Assembly (NCBI RefSeq): GCF_001298465.1
Contig: NZ_CP012541.1
Location: forward strand, 1,364,001-1,428,000
DNA: 64,000 nt
Reading direction: 5' to 3'
From: Campylobacter concisus
Lineage (GTDB): Bacteria > Campylobacterota > Campylobacteria > Campylobacterales > Campylobacteraceae
The translations under genes and the position numbers were made by a program. The notes below the pieces were generated by a model. It saw only the letters and a list, made by a program, of their open reading frames with translations. It was not told the origin of the DNA and searched no databases. The first letter of the stretch is position 1. Each line of letters opens with the position of its first letter. Shown piece by piece: positions 1-8,765 of this stretch.

Positions 1-162
1 AAGCCTATGCAAGTTACCAAAAAGAGCGTAACTTACACGGATAAAGATATAAAACGTGAGTTTTTTGAGGAATTTATTAGGAGCGAGGTCGAAAATGGAG
101 CGAGCTTTGATGATCTAGTGCAAAAGCTAAACAAGCTAAAGCCAAAGGACATTCTCGCTTAG
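1..162 (+). CDS. 3' end of an unidentified gene (partial)
   Basis: An open frame runs from the window edge to a TAG stop at 160-162. It reads KPMQVTKKSVTYTDKD... and ends in ...LNKLKPKDILA. An internal ATG at position 7 could start a 51-residue protein, but only six bases lie upstream, so neither a ribosome site nor a longer N-terminus can be judged. The peptide is charged and probably helical, with no cysteine or membrane segment. I do not recognise the family. It converges on the M16 peptidase gene across the tandem repeats. Confidence 0.5.
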   Translation, partial: KPMQVTKKSVTYTDKDIKREFFEEFIRSEVENGASFDDLVQKLNKLKPKDILA

Positions 163-177
163 CTTTGGCTTAGGGTT

Positions 178-353
178 TAAATTTTAAGGCTGGCTTAGTT
201 CGTAAATTTTATACTCAGGATTAAATTTCTGGAGGCTATTAGCTCTCTAAATTTCTGCTTATGTTTAAATTTAAAAAGCTAGCTTGACCTCTCAAATTTC
301 TACTTAGTCTTAAATTTTAAAAAGCCAGCTGCCCTCAAAATTTTACTTCGGAT
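178..353. repeat. Four degenerate ~44-bp tandem repeats
   Basis: Four head-to-tail units can be laid out by hand: 178-221, 222-265, 266-310 and 311-353 (44, 44, 45 and 43 bp). Each opens with TAAATTT, has a GGCT/AGCT/GCCAGCT-like core at about position 12-20, a second (T/A)AAATTT near position 28, and closes with an ACTTAG-, ACTCAGG- or CTTATG-like block. The units differ at many positions, so this is an old, decayed array. It fills the gap between two convergent genes, and the last unit covers the stop codon of the peptidase gene (343-345). No function is evident. Confidence 0.7.
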
Positions 354-3081
354 TATTTATGCTTATCACCATATTTTTATCATCAAGATATAGCTTAGCT
401 GCCTCTTTGATGTCCTCATTTGTGATGGCTTTTACCGCACTTATGTACTCATCAGCCGTATAAAGTGGCGTGTTAAAAATTTTATTTGAGATGATGAGCT
501 TTTGCCAAAACTCAGGCTTTTCATAATCTTTTTTTATAGAAATTTCACTCTGTGCTTTAAAATCCTCCAAATGCTTTGGCAAAATCGCGCCACTACGCTT
601 GATACTAGCTATTATCTCCTTTATCTCAGCGATGATCTTGTCCGTGTTTGCAGGATCGCAAGTAAAGCTAATTAGCATATCTAAATGCTCAAAAGGATAG
701 CGTGAGAGCTTGGCATTTAGGCTAAAGCCGTATGTTTGGCCCTTATCTTCTCTGATCTTTTCTCGAAGCGCCGTTTTTAAAATTTCACTTAATGCCCTTA
801 GTTTAATCGCTCCTTCAAAGCTATATTTAGCGTCAGAATTTATGATATTTATGCCAACATCGCTTCTTTTTGTGCTTTGATACTCCCTTTTAAAGGTGTG
901 CTGACCATTGATACTTCGCACGCCATCGTCTTTAAACTCTTCAGCCTCGCCAAGCTTTGGCAGAGTGGCGATATACTTTTTAACAAGCGGAAAAAGCCTC
1001 TCTTCGTCGGTGTCGCCGATGATTACAAAAGTATATGAGGCTACATTTGTAAATTTATTTTTGATGATCTCTTTTAGCTCATTTAGTTTTAGCGCATCGA
1101 TCTGAGCCATCTCAAGCGGCGCGACACGTTTATTGTTTTCATAAAAAAACTTGCTAAATTCGGTGCTAAATTTATATTCAGGTAAATTTTGCTCTTTAGC
1201 TAGTTCATCTTTTGCTCTTTGCTTTATCCTCTCAAGCACGTGTGAGTCGGCTCTTGGAGCGTTAAATTCTAAATTTATAATAGCTAGCAGCGAGCTAAGA
1301 TCGCTTGTGCTTGATGAGCCATAAAATCCTTGTGTAAGACCCTCGATATTCTTTTCATAGCTTACGATCTTTCCATTTAGTGTCTTTGAGAGCTCATAGT
1401 TATTAAATTTGCCAACGCCGCTTTCATTTGTGAGCGCTACTGCAAAGCTACCAAGCTTTGGATCAGCCAAATTTGATGTGCCTCCTTTGCTGACGGCTGC
1501 AAACAAAACGCTATCTTTTTTAGTAGCTAGTGGCTTAAAGATAACTTGCGAGCCATTTTGCATTTTGTAGGTATAAATTCCATTTTTTTCATCAAAGCTT
1601 CTTGAGCTTATCTCTTTTGGCTCTAAATTTTCATTGCCTAGGCTCTTATCGTTGTTATTAGCAGATAGGCTTGTGTTATAAGCAGGTGCCTTGGCAAAAA
1701 GCTTTAAAAACTCATCTTTGCTAAGCTTATAACCATCTTTGCTAAAAATTCTTACACGCTCATCAGAAATGGCCAAAATTTGCCTAAATCTAGCATTCAC
1801 GTCAGCTAGCGTAATCTCGTTTAATAGCTTTAAACTGAGCTCTTTGTCGTCTTCATCGCTTAACACAAAGCCACCATTTTCTATCATATTTAAAATTTGT
1901 CCTGCGTAAGCACTTGATTTTTTAGTCTTTGAGCGTTTAAATTTTGCATCTACATTTGCCACAAACGCCTTTTTTACATCTTCAAAATCATCTTTATTAA
2001 AGCCAAACTCTTTAATGCCTTTTATAACGCCAAGCATATCTTTAAGGCTTGCGTTAAAATCGCCTCCAAGTACATTTGTTTCAAAACTATAAATTTTCTG
2101 CTTTGCTTGAAGTGTTTGAGCTATAAAATCAGTGCTTAAATTTGATGAATTATTTGCATTTTTTTGCTCATAAAGCATATTTATCAGGCTTGCGATAAGT
2201 GCGTCTTCTAGATTTCTCTTTGCGTCAGCCTCATTTAAAACTGGGCTAAATTTATCAAAATAGCTAAGTCTAATTAGCTCCATTCCAGTTTCATTCGAGT
2301 CATAGTTAAAAATATTTAAACCACTTTTAAAGCTGATATTTTTTTCTGGATGAATGTAAGAATTTGTATTTTTTGCTTGGCTAAAGCTTTTTTCGATTAA
2401 GCTTTTTATCTCATTTTTATCAAAGTCGCCAACGACTACAAAGCTCATAAATCTTGGCTGATAAAGCCTCTCGTAAAATTCTTGCATATGCTTAGCATCT
2501 ACGCTTTTGATGACGTTCATATCGCCTATTGGCACTCTTTTTAGATAGATGCTGCCCTCAAAAATATCCTTTGTTTGAGCCAAATAAAGCCTATATCCTG
2601 GCGTATTTCTCTGACGCTCCTCTTCTATTATGACTCCACGCTCTTTATCAAGCTCCTTAGGATCAATTTTAACGCCATCTATCCAATTCGAAAAGACCTT
2701 AAATGTATCTTGTAAATTTTTCTCATTTACATTAATCGTTAAGACATAGCTCGTCTGATCGTAGCTCGTCTGCGCGTTTAGATCGGCTCCAAATTTTACA
2801 CCAAGACTCTCAAGCTGTTTAATGAGCTCATTTTTGCTAAAGTCGCGGCTGCCATTAAATGCCATGTGCTCCAAAAAGTGAGCAAGACCTTGCTCGCCAT
2901 CTTTTTCATCAGTTGAACCAGAATTTATAACAAGATAAAAAATAGCTGTTTTTTGTGGAAATTTATTCTCTTTGATATAGTATTTTAGCCCGTTTTTTAG
3001 CTCTCCATTTAACATATCTTTATCGTTTTGAAGCGCAAAAAGACCCATTGCTAGACAAAAAAGCAACAAAATTTTTCTCAT
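343..3081 (-). CDS. M16 family zinc metallopeptidase (PqqL-like)
   Basis: This is a secreted M16 (pitrilysin/insulinase) peptidase of 912 residues. A signal peptide (MRKILLLFCLAMGLFALQ) is followed by the inverted zinc motif HFLEH at about residues 68-72. The length fits the two-domain, PqqL-like form with a second M16 half near residues 520-900. The frame is open 19 codons further upstream, but the ATG at 3081 has AAGGAAA a few bases before it and directly precedes the signal peptide, so I chose it. It probably acts in the periplasm; the substrate is unknown. The 3' end runs into the 44-bp tandem repeats. Confidence 0.9.
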   Translation of the reverse strand: MRKILLLFCLAMGLFALQNDKDMLNGELKNGLKYYIKENKFPQKTAIFYLVINSGSTDEKDGEQGLAHFLEHMAFNGSRDFSKNELIKQLESLGVKFGADLNAQTSYDQTSYVLTINVNEKNLQDTFKVFSNWIDGVKIDPKELDKERGVIIEEERQRNTPGYRLYLAQTKDIFEGSIYLKRVPIGDMNVIKSVDAKHMQEFYERLYQPRFMSFVVVGDFDKNEIKSLIEKSFSQAKNTNSYIHPEKNISFKSGLNIFNYDSNETGMELIRLSYFDKFSPVLNEADAKRNLEDALIASLINMLYEQKNANNSSNLSTDFIAQTLQAKQKIYSFETNVLGGDFNASLKDMLGVIKGIKEFGFNKDDFEDVKKAFVANVDAKFKRSKTKKSSAYAGQILNMIENGGFVLSDEDDKELSLKLLNEITLADVNARFRQILAISDERVRIFSKDGYKLSKDEFLKLFAKAPAYNTSLSANNNDKSLGNENLEPKEISSRSFDEKNGIYTYKMQNGSQVIFKPLATKKDSVLFAAVSKGGTSNLADPKLGSFAVALTNESGVGKFNNYELSKTLNGKIVSYEKNIEGLTQGFYGSSSTSDLSSLLAIINLEFNAPRADSHVLERIKQRAKDELAKEQNLPEYKFSTEFSKFFYENNKRVAPLEMAQIDALKLNELKEIIKNKFTNVASYTFVIIGDTDEERLFPLVKKYIATLPKLGEAEEFKDDGVRSINGQHTFKREYQSTKRSDVGINIINSDAKYSFEGAIKLRALSEILKTALREKIREDKGQTYGFSLNAKLSRYPFEHLDMLISFTCDPANTDKIIAEIKEIIASIKRSGAILPKHLEDFKAQSEISIKKDYEKPEFWQKLIISNKIFNTPLYTADEYISAVKAITNEDIKEAAKLYLDDKNMVISINNPK

Positions 3082-3155
3082 TATTTTCCTTTTTAATTTT
3101 AATCGATAGACAAAGCAGAATTTAGCATAAGCCTGCAAAATTGCAGGCTAGAAGA

Positions 3156-3872
3156 TTATTTTAGATCGTATTTTTTAAGTAAAGCTTCGTAGCTTCCGTC
3201 TTTTTTCATTTCATCTAAAATTTGATTTATTTTCTCTATTAATGCGCTCTCTTTTCCTTTATCAAAAGCTATTGAAAAGCCCTCGCTACCATCAACTTCT
3301 TTGAAAAATGCTTCAAGTTCTGGATTTTTCTTGATAAAGCCATATCCAATAGAGCTATCAAGGATAACTGCGTCAAATTTACCAACTTTTAGCCCCATAA
3401 CAAGTGGCACAGTATCTTCTGAAGGCACTACTTTTACGCCATTTATAGCATTTGCTGCTAGCTCTTGGACGGTGCCTTGTTGCACGCCAACTCTTTTGCC
3501 AGCTAGCTCTTCTTTAGCCTTTAGTGCGTCATTGCCTTTTTTCTTTAGATAAAGATTTTCAGTTAGATAGTATGGCTTTGTAAAATCAATCGATTTTAAT
3601 CTATCTGAAGTCGCACTCATCGCACTTATAATGCCATTTATTTTGCCAGCTTTAAGTGCTGGGATAAGGCCGTCAAAACTCATATTTATGATCTTATATG
3701 AAAAGCCTGCACGCTTTGAAATTTCATCAATTAGCTCGATATCAAAGCCTGTTATTTTGTTGTTCTCATCGATATATTCAAATGGCGGATAATTCGCCGC
3801 TGTGCCAAATTTTAGCTCATTTGCACAAAGAGCAACAAAAGCTGTGAGTAAAAGAGCAAAGATCTTTTTCAT
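3156..3872 (-). CDS. Periplasmic amino-acid-binding protein (ABC transporter, family 3), orphan
   Basis: A 238-residue solute-binding protein of the polar amino-acid family. It has a cleavable signal (MKKIFALLLTAFVALCA) without a proper lipobox, then the YPPFEYIDENN opening. The ligand-binding Arg lies in SATSDR and the Asp in VILDSSIG. An AAAGGA site precedes the ATG. No permease or ATPase gene adjoins it. It is a close paralogue of the lipoprotein at 6399-7172, which does sit with its transporter, so it may share that transporter or present ligand to a chemoreceptor. The ligand cannot be read from sequence. Confidence 0.9.
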   Translation of the reverse strand: MKKIFALLLTAFVALCANELKFGTAANYPPFEYIDENNKITGFDIELIDEISKRAGFSYKIINMSFDGLIPALKAGKINGIISAMSATSDRLKSIDFTKPYYLTENLYLKKKGNDALKAKEELAGKRVGVQQGTVQELAANAINGVKVVPSEDTVPLVMGLKVGKFDAVILDSSIGYGFIKKNPELEAFFKEVDGSEGFSIAFDKGKESALIEKINQILDEMKKDGSYEALLKKYDLK

Positions 3873-4006
3873 AATAGTGTCCTTTAAGGTGATTTAGTGG
3901 CTTAATTATCAGTATTTCTCTATTAAAAATTGTTTAAATCCGCAATAAAAGAAAAATGCTATGAATAATCGTATAGCAAAGTAGCATATAAATTTTTATA
4001 GATAAG

Positions 4007-4037
4007 TTCTATCCCTTAATTATTTTAAGGGATAGAA
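4007..4037 (-). terminator. Hairpin after the chemoreceptor gene
   Basis: A perfect 13-bp inverted repeat (TTCTATCCCTTAA / TTAAGGGATAGAA) with a 5-nt loop lies 30 bp beyond the stop of the minus-strand chemoreceptor gene and upstream of the binding-protein gene. Downstream sequence is AT-rich but has no clean U-run, so termination is likely rather than certain. Confidence 0.6.
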
Positions 4038-4066
4038 TAATAGGAGTTCTAGGAGTAAGTCAAAGA

Positions 4067-6019
4067 TTAAAATTTACTTTTTCTAACTTCGTTTACTATT
4101 GCCTTAGCCATGTCGTCAACATCAGATGTTACTTCATTTGCTTTATTGACAATTACTACATTTTCTTTTGTAAGTGTGTCTATTTGCGCAACTGATTGGT
4201 TTATCATATTGATTCCTTCACTTTGCTCTTTTATAGATTCACTCATTTCATTGATTGATTGAGCTAGTACGTTTGTATTTGCTTCGATCTCTGTTAGAGA
4301 TTTTTGAGTTCTCTCTGCTAGTTTTCTAACCTCATCTGCAACAACTGCAAAGCCTCTACCATGCTCTCCTGCGCGTGCTGCTTCTATTGCGGCATTAAGA
4401 GCTAGTAAATTTGTTTGATCAGCTATATCTCTAATAATAGTTATGATATTTTTGATCTCGTCACTTTGTCTAATAACATCAGATGTTTTTTGAGATATTG
4501 CATTCATTGAGCTTGACATTTGCTCTACTGCGGCAGCAGACTCTTGAAGTGAGCTTGCTTGTACATTTGCGCCTTGAGTTAGTTCTTTCATTGACTGGCT
4601 TAAAGACTCAGCCTTTTCTTCTAACACATGAGCTTGATCTAAATTTGCCCTTAACATCTTGGCTATCTCTTCACCAAGAGCGTTTATACCAACCGCCATT
4701 TTGCCATCATCTTCAAGCCTTTTAGTAAAGTCTTGTTTTTTAAAGCTTTCTAATAGATTTAACACATCATCGCCATTTTCCGCAATAGCATGTTTAAGAG
4801 CGATTTGTAAGTCTTTGAAAGTTTGTTTTAGCTGGCTAAGCGCAGGATTTGAAGTATCTGCGTTAAGCTGAGCTACGTAGTTACCTTTTCCGATTTGATT
4901 TACAAAAGTATTTGCTTCTTTAATGAAATTATTTTGCTCAGATAAATTTGCCTCGATTTGTTTGATATTCTCATTTATCAGTGCACTCATCTGTCCAATC
5001 TCGTCACTACCACTACGATCTAAAAATTCAGCCTTATTAGATTTATAATTTAAGAAGTCAAAAAATCTAACTAAGCCATTTTTAGTCTGATCTATACCAG
5101 AGATCAGGTTTTTACCTATTAATGTAGATACTAGCAACATAAGTAAAATACAAATCGCAATCACAATAGAACTTATAATAAGTTCGGTATTTGCATCATC
5201 CTTAATACGTCTTGCATCTTTTTGCATATTATCAAGTAATTTAAGCTCAAGCTCTCTCATCGCATCTATCGTAACACTTATCTTTGAAAACCAGCTTGAT
5301 GCATCATAAGATGCATCTTCTGTTGCAACTACATTTTTAATAATATTCATAGCATCTATAAAATCTGCCTTTTTTCTAGCGATAGCGTCAAATTCATCGC
5401 TAAATTCTTTTGGGTTGTAATCGTCAAAATCCTGCATAAATTTATTTATAACGCTATTTAGTGCAACTACTTTATTGTAGTCCTCTTTGTTTATGCTCTT
5501 TTTAGTAAAAACCCCATTTAAAGTAGCACGCAAAATACCAAAAGACTCTTTTATCTCACCAACAATAATGATACGCTTTAGATCATCTACCAAGCTAGGC
5601 TCAAGCTTATCACTATATCCATTTATAGCAATGACCTCTTTTCTTAAAATTTTTGTTATACGGCTAATTAGATCATTGCCACTTTTTTGATCTACATTTG
5701 AGCGGATACTATTTATCTCTGAAACTATTTCATTTTTCTCTTCAAGCTTATCAAGCGCAGCATCTACTTTTTTACGCTGCTCTAATAAATTTTTATTATC
5801 CCCTCCTGCTAGCACACCTGAGCTAAATCCACGTTCTTTTTGCATCTCATGGATAAAATTATTTTGATTTATGATTGTATCCACGATTTTCTCACTAAAC
5901 TCTGCTTTTGAGCGAGTTTTTAAGATACCATTTAGCATGTATGCACTCATGATACCAAGGCCAATAAGACTGACGATAACTATCGCCATAATCTTAGATT
6001 TAATACCTAGATTATTCAT
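4067..6019 (-). CDS. Methyl-accepting chemotaxis protein with a nitrate/nitrite-sensing-like (NIT) domain
   Basis: A 650-residue transducer. Membrane segment 1 is at about residues 11-30 and segment 2 at about 280-302. Between them is a helical periplasmic domain containing [10 protein letters not shown] and [12 protein letters not shown], typical of NIT sensor domains. The cytoplasmic part carries the signalling hairpin tip ([19 protein letters not shown], then [16 protein letters not shown]). The protein ends in VRKSKF, with no CheR-docking pentapeptide. GGAGAG precedes the ATG. It should form part of a receptor-CheW-CheA array. The ligand is unproven; NIT domains bind nitrate or nitrite in some members. 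Amino-acid-binding protein genes flank it on both sides. Confidence 0.92.
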   Translation of the reverse strand: MNNLGIKSKIMAIVIVSLIGLGIMSAYMLNGILKTRSKAEFSEKIVDTIINQNNFIHEMQKERGFSSGVLAGGDNKNLLEQRKKVDAALDKLEEKNEIVSEINSIRSNVDQKSGNDLISRITKILRKEVIAINGYSDKLEPSLVDDLKRIIIVGEIKESFGILRATLNGVFTKKSINKEDYNKVVALNSVINKFMQDFDDYNPKEFSDEFDAIARKKADFIDAMNIIKNVVATEDASYDASSWFSKISVTIDAMRELELKLLDNMQKDARRIKDDANTELIISSIVIAICILLMLLVSTLIGKNLISGIDQTKNGLVRFFDFLNYKSNKAEFLDRSGSDEIGQMSALINENIKQIEANLSEQNNFIKEANTFVNQIGKGNYVAQLNADTSNPALSQLKQTFKDLQIALKHAIAENGDDVLNLLESFKKQDFTKRLEDDGKMAVGINALGEEIAKMLRANLDQAHVLEEKAESLSQSMKELTQGANVQASSLQESAAAVEQMSSSMNAISQKTSDVIRQSDEIKNIITIIRDIADQTNLLALNAAIEAARAGEHGRGFAVVADEVRKLAERTQKSLTEIEANTNVLAQSINEMSESIKEQSEGINMINQSVAQIDTLTKENVVIVNKANEVTSDVDDMAKAIVNEVRKSKF

Positions 6020-6059
6020 TTTCTCTCCTTTTAGTTTTTCTTAATATCTGCTTCAAAAA

Positions 6060-6077
6060 TAAAGTCGTATGACTTTA
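6060..6077 (-). terminator. Rho-independent terminator after the small ORF
   Basis: Read on the minus strand this is TAAAGTC-ATAC-GACTTTA, a perfect 7-bp stem with a 4-nt loop, followed directly by TTTTTG. It lies just past the stop of the 62-codon ORF and before the chemoreceptor gene. Confidence 0.65.
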
Positions 6078-6081
6078 ATAC

Positions 6082-6270
6082 TTAAAATTTATCAACCAAA
6101 AAATACTTTTGGTTATTTTTATAAAAAATATTGATTAGCGTATTCATGTAAAATTTTAATTTATATTTAGCTCTATTAAATAGTAGGAATTTTTTAACAA
6201 AATTGTGATACATGCAAATAGAAAATAGCACATTTAAAATAAATGCCGTTCTCATCCTGAGAAGCTTCAT
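6082..6270 (-). CDS. Possible small basic, partly hydrophobic protein (62 aa)
   Basis: The ORF encodes MKLLRMRTAFILNVLFSICM... and then a Lys/Asn/Tyr-rich tail. AAGGAG precedes the ATG by 5 nt, and a TAAAAT -10-like hexamer lies at 6297-6302. Terminators sit upstream (6356-6384) and downstream (6060-6077), so it looks like its own short transcription unit. The first 20 residues resemble a membrane anchor or signal. I do not recognise the family. It may instead be the decayed N-terminus of a membrane receptor gene, or the region may encode a small RNA. With the two terminators it accounts for the 379-bp stretch between chemoreceptor and ABC operon. Confidence 0.35.
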   Translation of the reverse strand: MKLLRMRTAFILNVLFSICMYHNFVKKFLLFNRAKYKLKFYMNTLINIFYKNNQKYFLVDKF

Positions 6271-6355
6271 TTTTTCTCCTTGAAAATAGTTAAGTCATTT
6301 TATTAATTTTACTTTTAAAAGATGTTAAATTTTAAAAATTAGAAAAAAGTGAGTT

Positions 6356-6384
6356 TTTGCAGAGAATTCCTGCTTCTCTGCAAA
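6356..6384 (-). terminator. Strong hairpin terminator of the ABC transporter operon
   Basis: A perfect 11-bp stem (TTTGCAGAGAA / TTCTCTGCAAA) with a 7-nt loop begins 15 bp past the stop of the minus-strand binding-protein gene. A T6 run follows a few bases further on, at about 6345-6350. Confidence 0.75.
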
Positions 6385-6398
6385 TTTTGTATTTAGAT

Positions 6399-7172
6399 TT
6401 ATTTCTTTAATCCATATTTATCTAGCATTTTGTCAAATTCGCCAGATTTTTGCAGCTCATCGATCGCTGCGTCTATCTTTTTGATAAGCTCAGTGTGTTT
6501 GCCTTTATCAAACGCCATCGCAAATCCTTCCGTACCATCAGGAACTCTTAAAAATTCTTCCAAATCTGGATTTTGTTTTAAATATTCAGCCCCTATCGGA
6601 CTATCAGTTAGCACAACATCGATTTTACCAGCGTTTAGTGACATGATGGCAGCTGCTACATTTTCAGCAGGTATCGACTTAGTAGTTATGCTTTTGGCTG
6701 CTTCTTCTTGAAGTGTGCCAACTTGAGCTGAAATTTTCTTATCCTTAAGATTGTCTTTATTTACATCTGAGCCTTTTTTGCGGATAAATAAATTTTCTGA
6801 AAAATAATATGGCTTGGTGAAATCAACCGATTTTCTTCTCTCATCAGTTGCACTCATTCCGCTTATGGCAATATCGATTTTACCGGTTTTTAATGCTGAT
6901 ATCAGTCCATCAAAGCTCATATTTGCAACATCAAATTTTATTCCAGTTTTTTTGGTGATCTCATTTAATAAATCTATCTCAAAGCCAACAATTTTATTGT
7001 TTTCATCAAGATATTCAAAAGGTGGATAATCAGCGCTCGAGCCAACTTTATAAACTACATTTTTACTAGCTTCTTCGGCATTATTTACTGCATTTTTTTT
7101 ATTAGCATCATCGCCACAACCTAGTAAAAATAAAACCAAGCTTGCCATCAAAAATTTTAAAATTTTACTCAT
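6399..7172 (-). CDS. Amino-acid-binding lipoprotein of ABC transporter
   Basis: A 257-residue family-3 solute-binding protein. The signal peptide ends in the lipobox LLGC, so it should be lipid-anchored. A linker is followed by YPPFEYLDENN, the ligand-binding Arg in SATDERR and the Asp in VLTDSPIG. It is the last gene of the permease-ATPase-binding protein operon, 11 bp after the ATPase gene and ahead of a strong terminator. AAAGGAG precedes the ATG. Compared with the orphan paralogue at 3156-3872 it has an extra lipid anchor and linker but the same pocket residues. Substrate class: polar amino acids. Confidence 0.92.
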   Translation of the reverse strand: MSKILKFLMASLVLFLLGCGDDANKKNAVNNAEEASKNVVYKVGSSADYPPFEYLDENNKIVGFEIDLLNEITKKTGIKFDVANMSFDGLISALKTGKIDIAISGMSATDERRKSVDFTKPYYFSENLFIRKKGSDVNKDNLKDKKISAQVGTLQEEAAKSITTKSIPAENVAAAIMSLNAGKIDVVLTDSPIGAEYLKQNPDLEEFLRVPDGTEGFAMAFDKGKHTELIKKIDAAIDELQKSGEFDKMLDKYGLKK

Positions 7173-7183
7173 TTTCTACTCCT

Positions 7184-7912
7184 TTAATGATTTAAAATTT
7201 TGCCTAAAAACTCTTTTAAACGCTCATGTTGCGGATTTGTAAAGACATTTTTTGGTGTGTCATCAACTGCTATCTTGCCTTTATCCATAAAGAAAATTCT
7301 ATTTGCCACATTTCTTGCAAAGCCCATTTCATGGGTCACAACAAGCATCGTTATACCCCTTGCAGCAACATCTTTCATGATATCAAGCACCTCTCCGATC
7401 ATCTCAGGATCAAGCGCACTTGTCGGCTCATCAAAAAGTATCACTTCTGGCTCCATTGCTAGGCTTCTAGCGATCGCAATACGTTGCTTCTGTCCGCCTG
7501 AAAGCTTGTGCGGATAGGCAAATTTCTTATCACTTAGCCCAACACTTCTTAGCAACTCATCAGCTCTTTTTTCTGCACTTACTTTATCTAAAATTCCCGC
7601 TTTTATCGGAGCTAGAGTTAAATTTTGCAAGACGTTTTTATTTGCAAAAAGATTAAAGTGCTGAAAAACCATGCTCACTTTTTGGCGAATTTTATTTATA
7701 TCTGATTTTTTATCTAAAATATCTTCGCCATTTATCTTGATGTGCCCGCTATCTGGCTCCTCAAGGCGGTTTATACAACGTAAAAATGTACTTTTGCCAC
7801 CACCGCTTGGACCAATTATCGCTATAACTTCACCTTTTTTTATATCTACACTAATATCATTTAAAACTCGCAAATCGCCATAACTTTTGTTTAAATTTTT
7901 AATCTCAATCAT
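7184..7912 (-). CDS. Polar amino-acid ABC transporter ATP-binding protein
   Basis: A 242-residue cytoplasmic ATPase. Walker A is GPSGGGKST (about 34-42), the Q-loop is VFQHFNLF, the signature is LSGGQKQR, Walker B is EVILFDEPTSALD, and the switch histidine is in VVTHEMGFA. It belongs to the GlnQ/HisP-type family. Its start overlaps the permease end by 8 bp, indicating translational coupling. It powers import of the ligand captured by the adjacent lipoprotein. Confidence 0.93.
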   Translation of the reverse strand: MIEIKNLNKSYGDLRVLNDISVDIKKGEVIAIIGPSGGGKSTFLRCINRLEEPDSGHIKINGEDILDKKSDINKIRQKVSMVFQHFNLFANKNVLQNLTLAPIKAGILDKVSAEKRADELLRSVGLSDKKFAYPHKLSGGQKQRIAIARSLAMEPEVILFDEPTSALDPEMIGEVLDIMKDVAARGITMLVVTHEMGFARNVANRIFFMDKGKIAVDDTPKNVFTNPQHERLKEFLGKILNH

Positions 7913-8615
7913 GGCGGTTTAATCTCCTCTCAAGTAGTTTTGTCAAAAGTGTAAAAAATTTAACACTCACATAATAGACAATGCCTGTAAAAATGACTGG
8001 CTCTGGACTATAAAAGACCGCTTGCAAGCTCTTACTTTGCATCGTGATATCAACTACACTTATATAGCCCACGACCGATGTCTCTTTAAATAGCGATATA
8101 AACTCATTTGCAAGAGCTGGCAAGATATTTTTTGTAGCTTGTGGAAAAACTATCTCGCGCATCGAAACATAGTAGTTTAGGCCCATCGCACGAGCCGCTT
8201 CCATTTGTCCTTTATCCACGCTATTTATGCCACTTCGCACGATCTCCGCCACATAAGCAGAGCTATTTAGCCCAAGTGCGATGAGAGCTACATAAAAATT
8301 ATCACTCCATGTTGCAAAAATGACAACTGAAAATATTAAAAGTTGAAGTATTACAGGTGTTCCACGTAAGATATCGATATATTCATCAATTATAAAATTT
8401 AAGACTTTAATGTTTAAAAATTTAATAAACGCCAAGGTAAATCCAAGCGTTATGCCTATGGCAATACCGCCTATTGTGAGTCCTAAAGTCACTCCGTAAC
8501 TTTTGATATAAGCGATCTCTTGAGCCTCACTAAGATCTCTTGGATAGAAAAAATATGCTCCAAGTGAGACGATTATTATAAAAAATAGAAATTTAGCTAA
8601 ATTTTGAGCCTTCAA
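7905..8615 (-). CDS. Polar amino-acid ABC transporter permease
   Basis: A 236-residue inner-membrane permease of the HisM/GlnP family, with about five membrane segments, the RGTP motif and the EAA loop (MEAARAMGLNYY). It is the first gene of a three-gene operon. The start is a TTG at 8615 with AAGGA just upstream; no ATG lies near the N-terminus. Only one permease gene is present, so the channel is probably a homodimer. Transcription likely begins from the -10 element at 8647-8652. Confidence 0.9.
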   Translation of the reverse strand: MKAQNLAKFLFFIIIVSLGAYFFYPRDLSEAQEIAYIKSYGVTLGLTIGGIAIGITLGFTLAFIKFLNIKVLNFIIDEYIDILRGTPVILQLLIFSVVIFATWSDNFYVALIALGLNSSAYVAEIVRSGINSVDKGQMEAARAMGLNYYVSMREIVFPQATKNILPALANEFISLFKETSVVGYISVVDITMQSKSLQAVFYSPEPVIFTGIVYYVSVKFFTLLTKLLERRLNRHD

Positions 8616-8646
8616 CTTCGTCCTTCTCTTTAAAATATGGCTTTAA

Positions 8647-8652
8647 ATAATA
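8647..8652 (-). promoter_or_regulatory. -10 element for the ABC operon
   Basis: TATTAT on the minus strand, preceded by the T-rich run typical of Campylobacter sigma-70 promoters, about 32 bp upstream of the TTG start of the permease gene. Inferred from sequence alone. Confidence 0.45.
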
Positions 8653-8765
8653 CGAAAAAATTTATATCATTTTGCTTAAAAGCGTTTAAGGATCGGTACT
8701 GAATGTTGTAATTTAAAAAAATTTATATTAACATAAGCCATTTATCTTAATTTGAAAGGAAATTT

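Noticed and set aside
178..353. CRISPR array
   Set aside because: Units abut directly with no unique spacers, and no cas genes are in the window.
343..3138. Longer start for the M16 peptidase at 3138
   Set aside because: The extra 19 residues precede a proper signal peptide and have no ribosome site; AAGGAAA fits the ATG at 3081.
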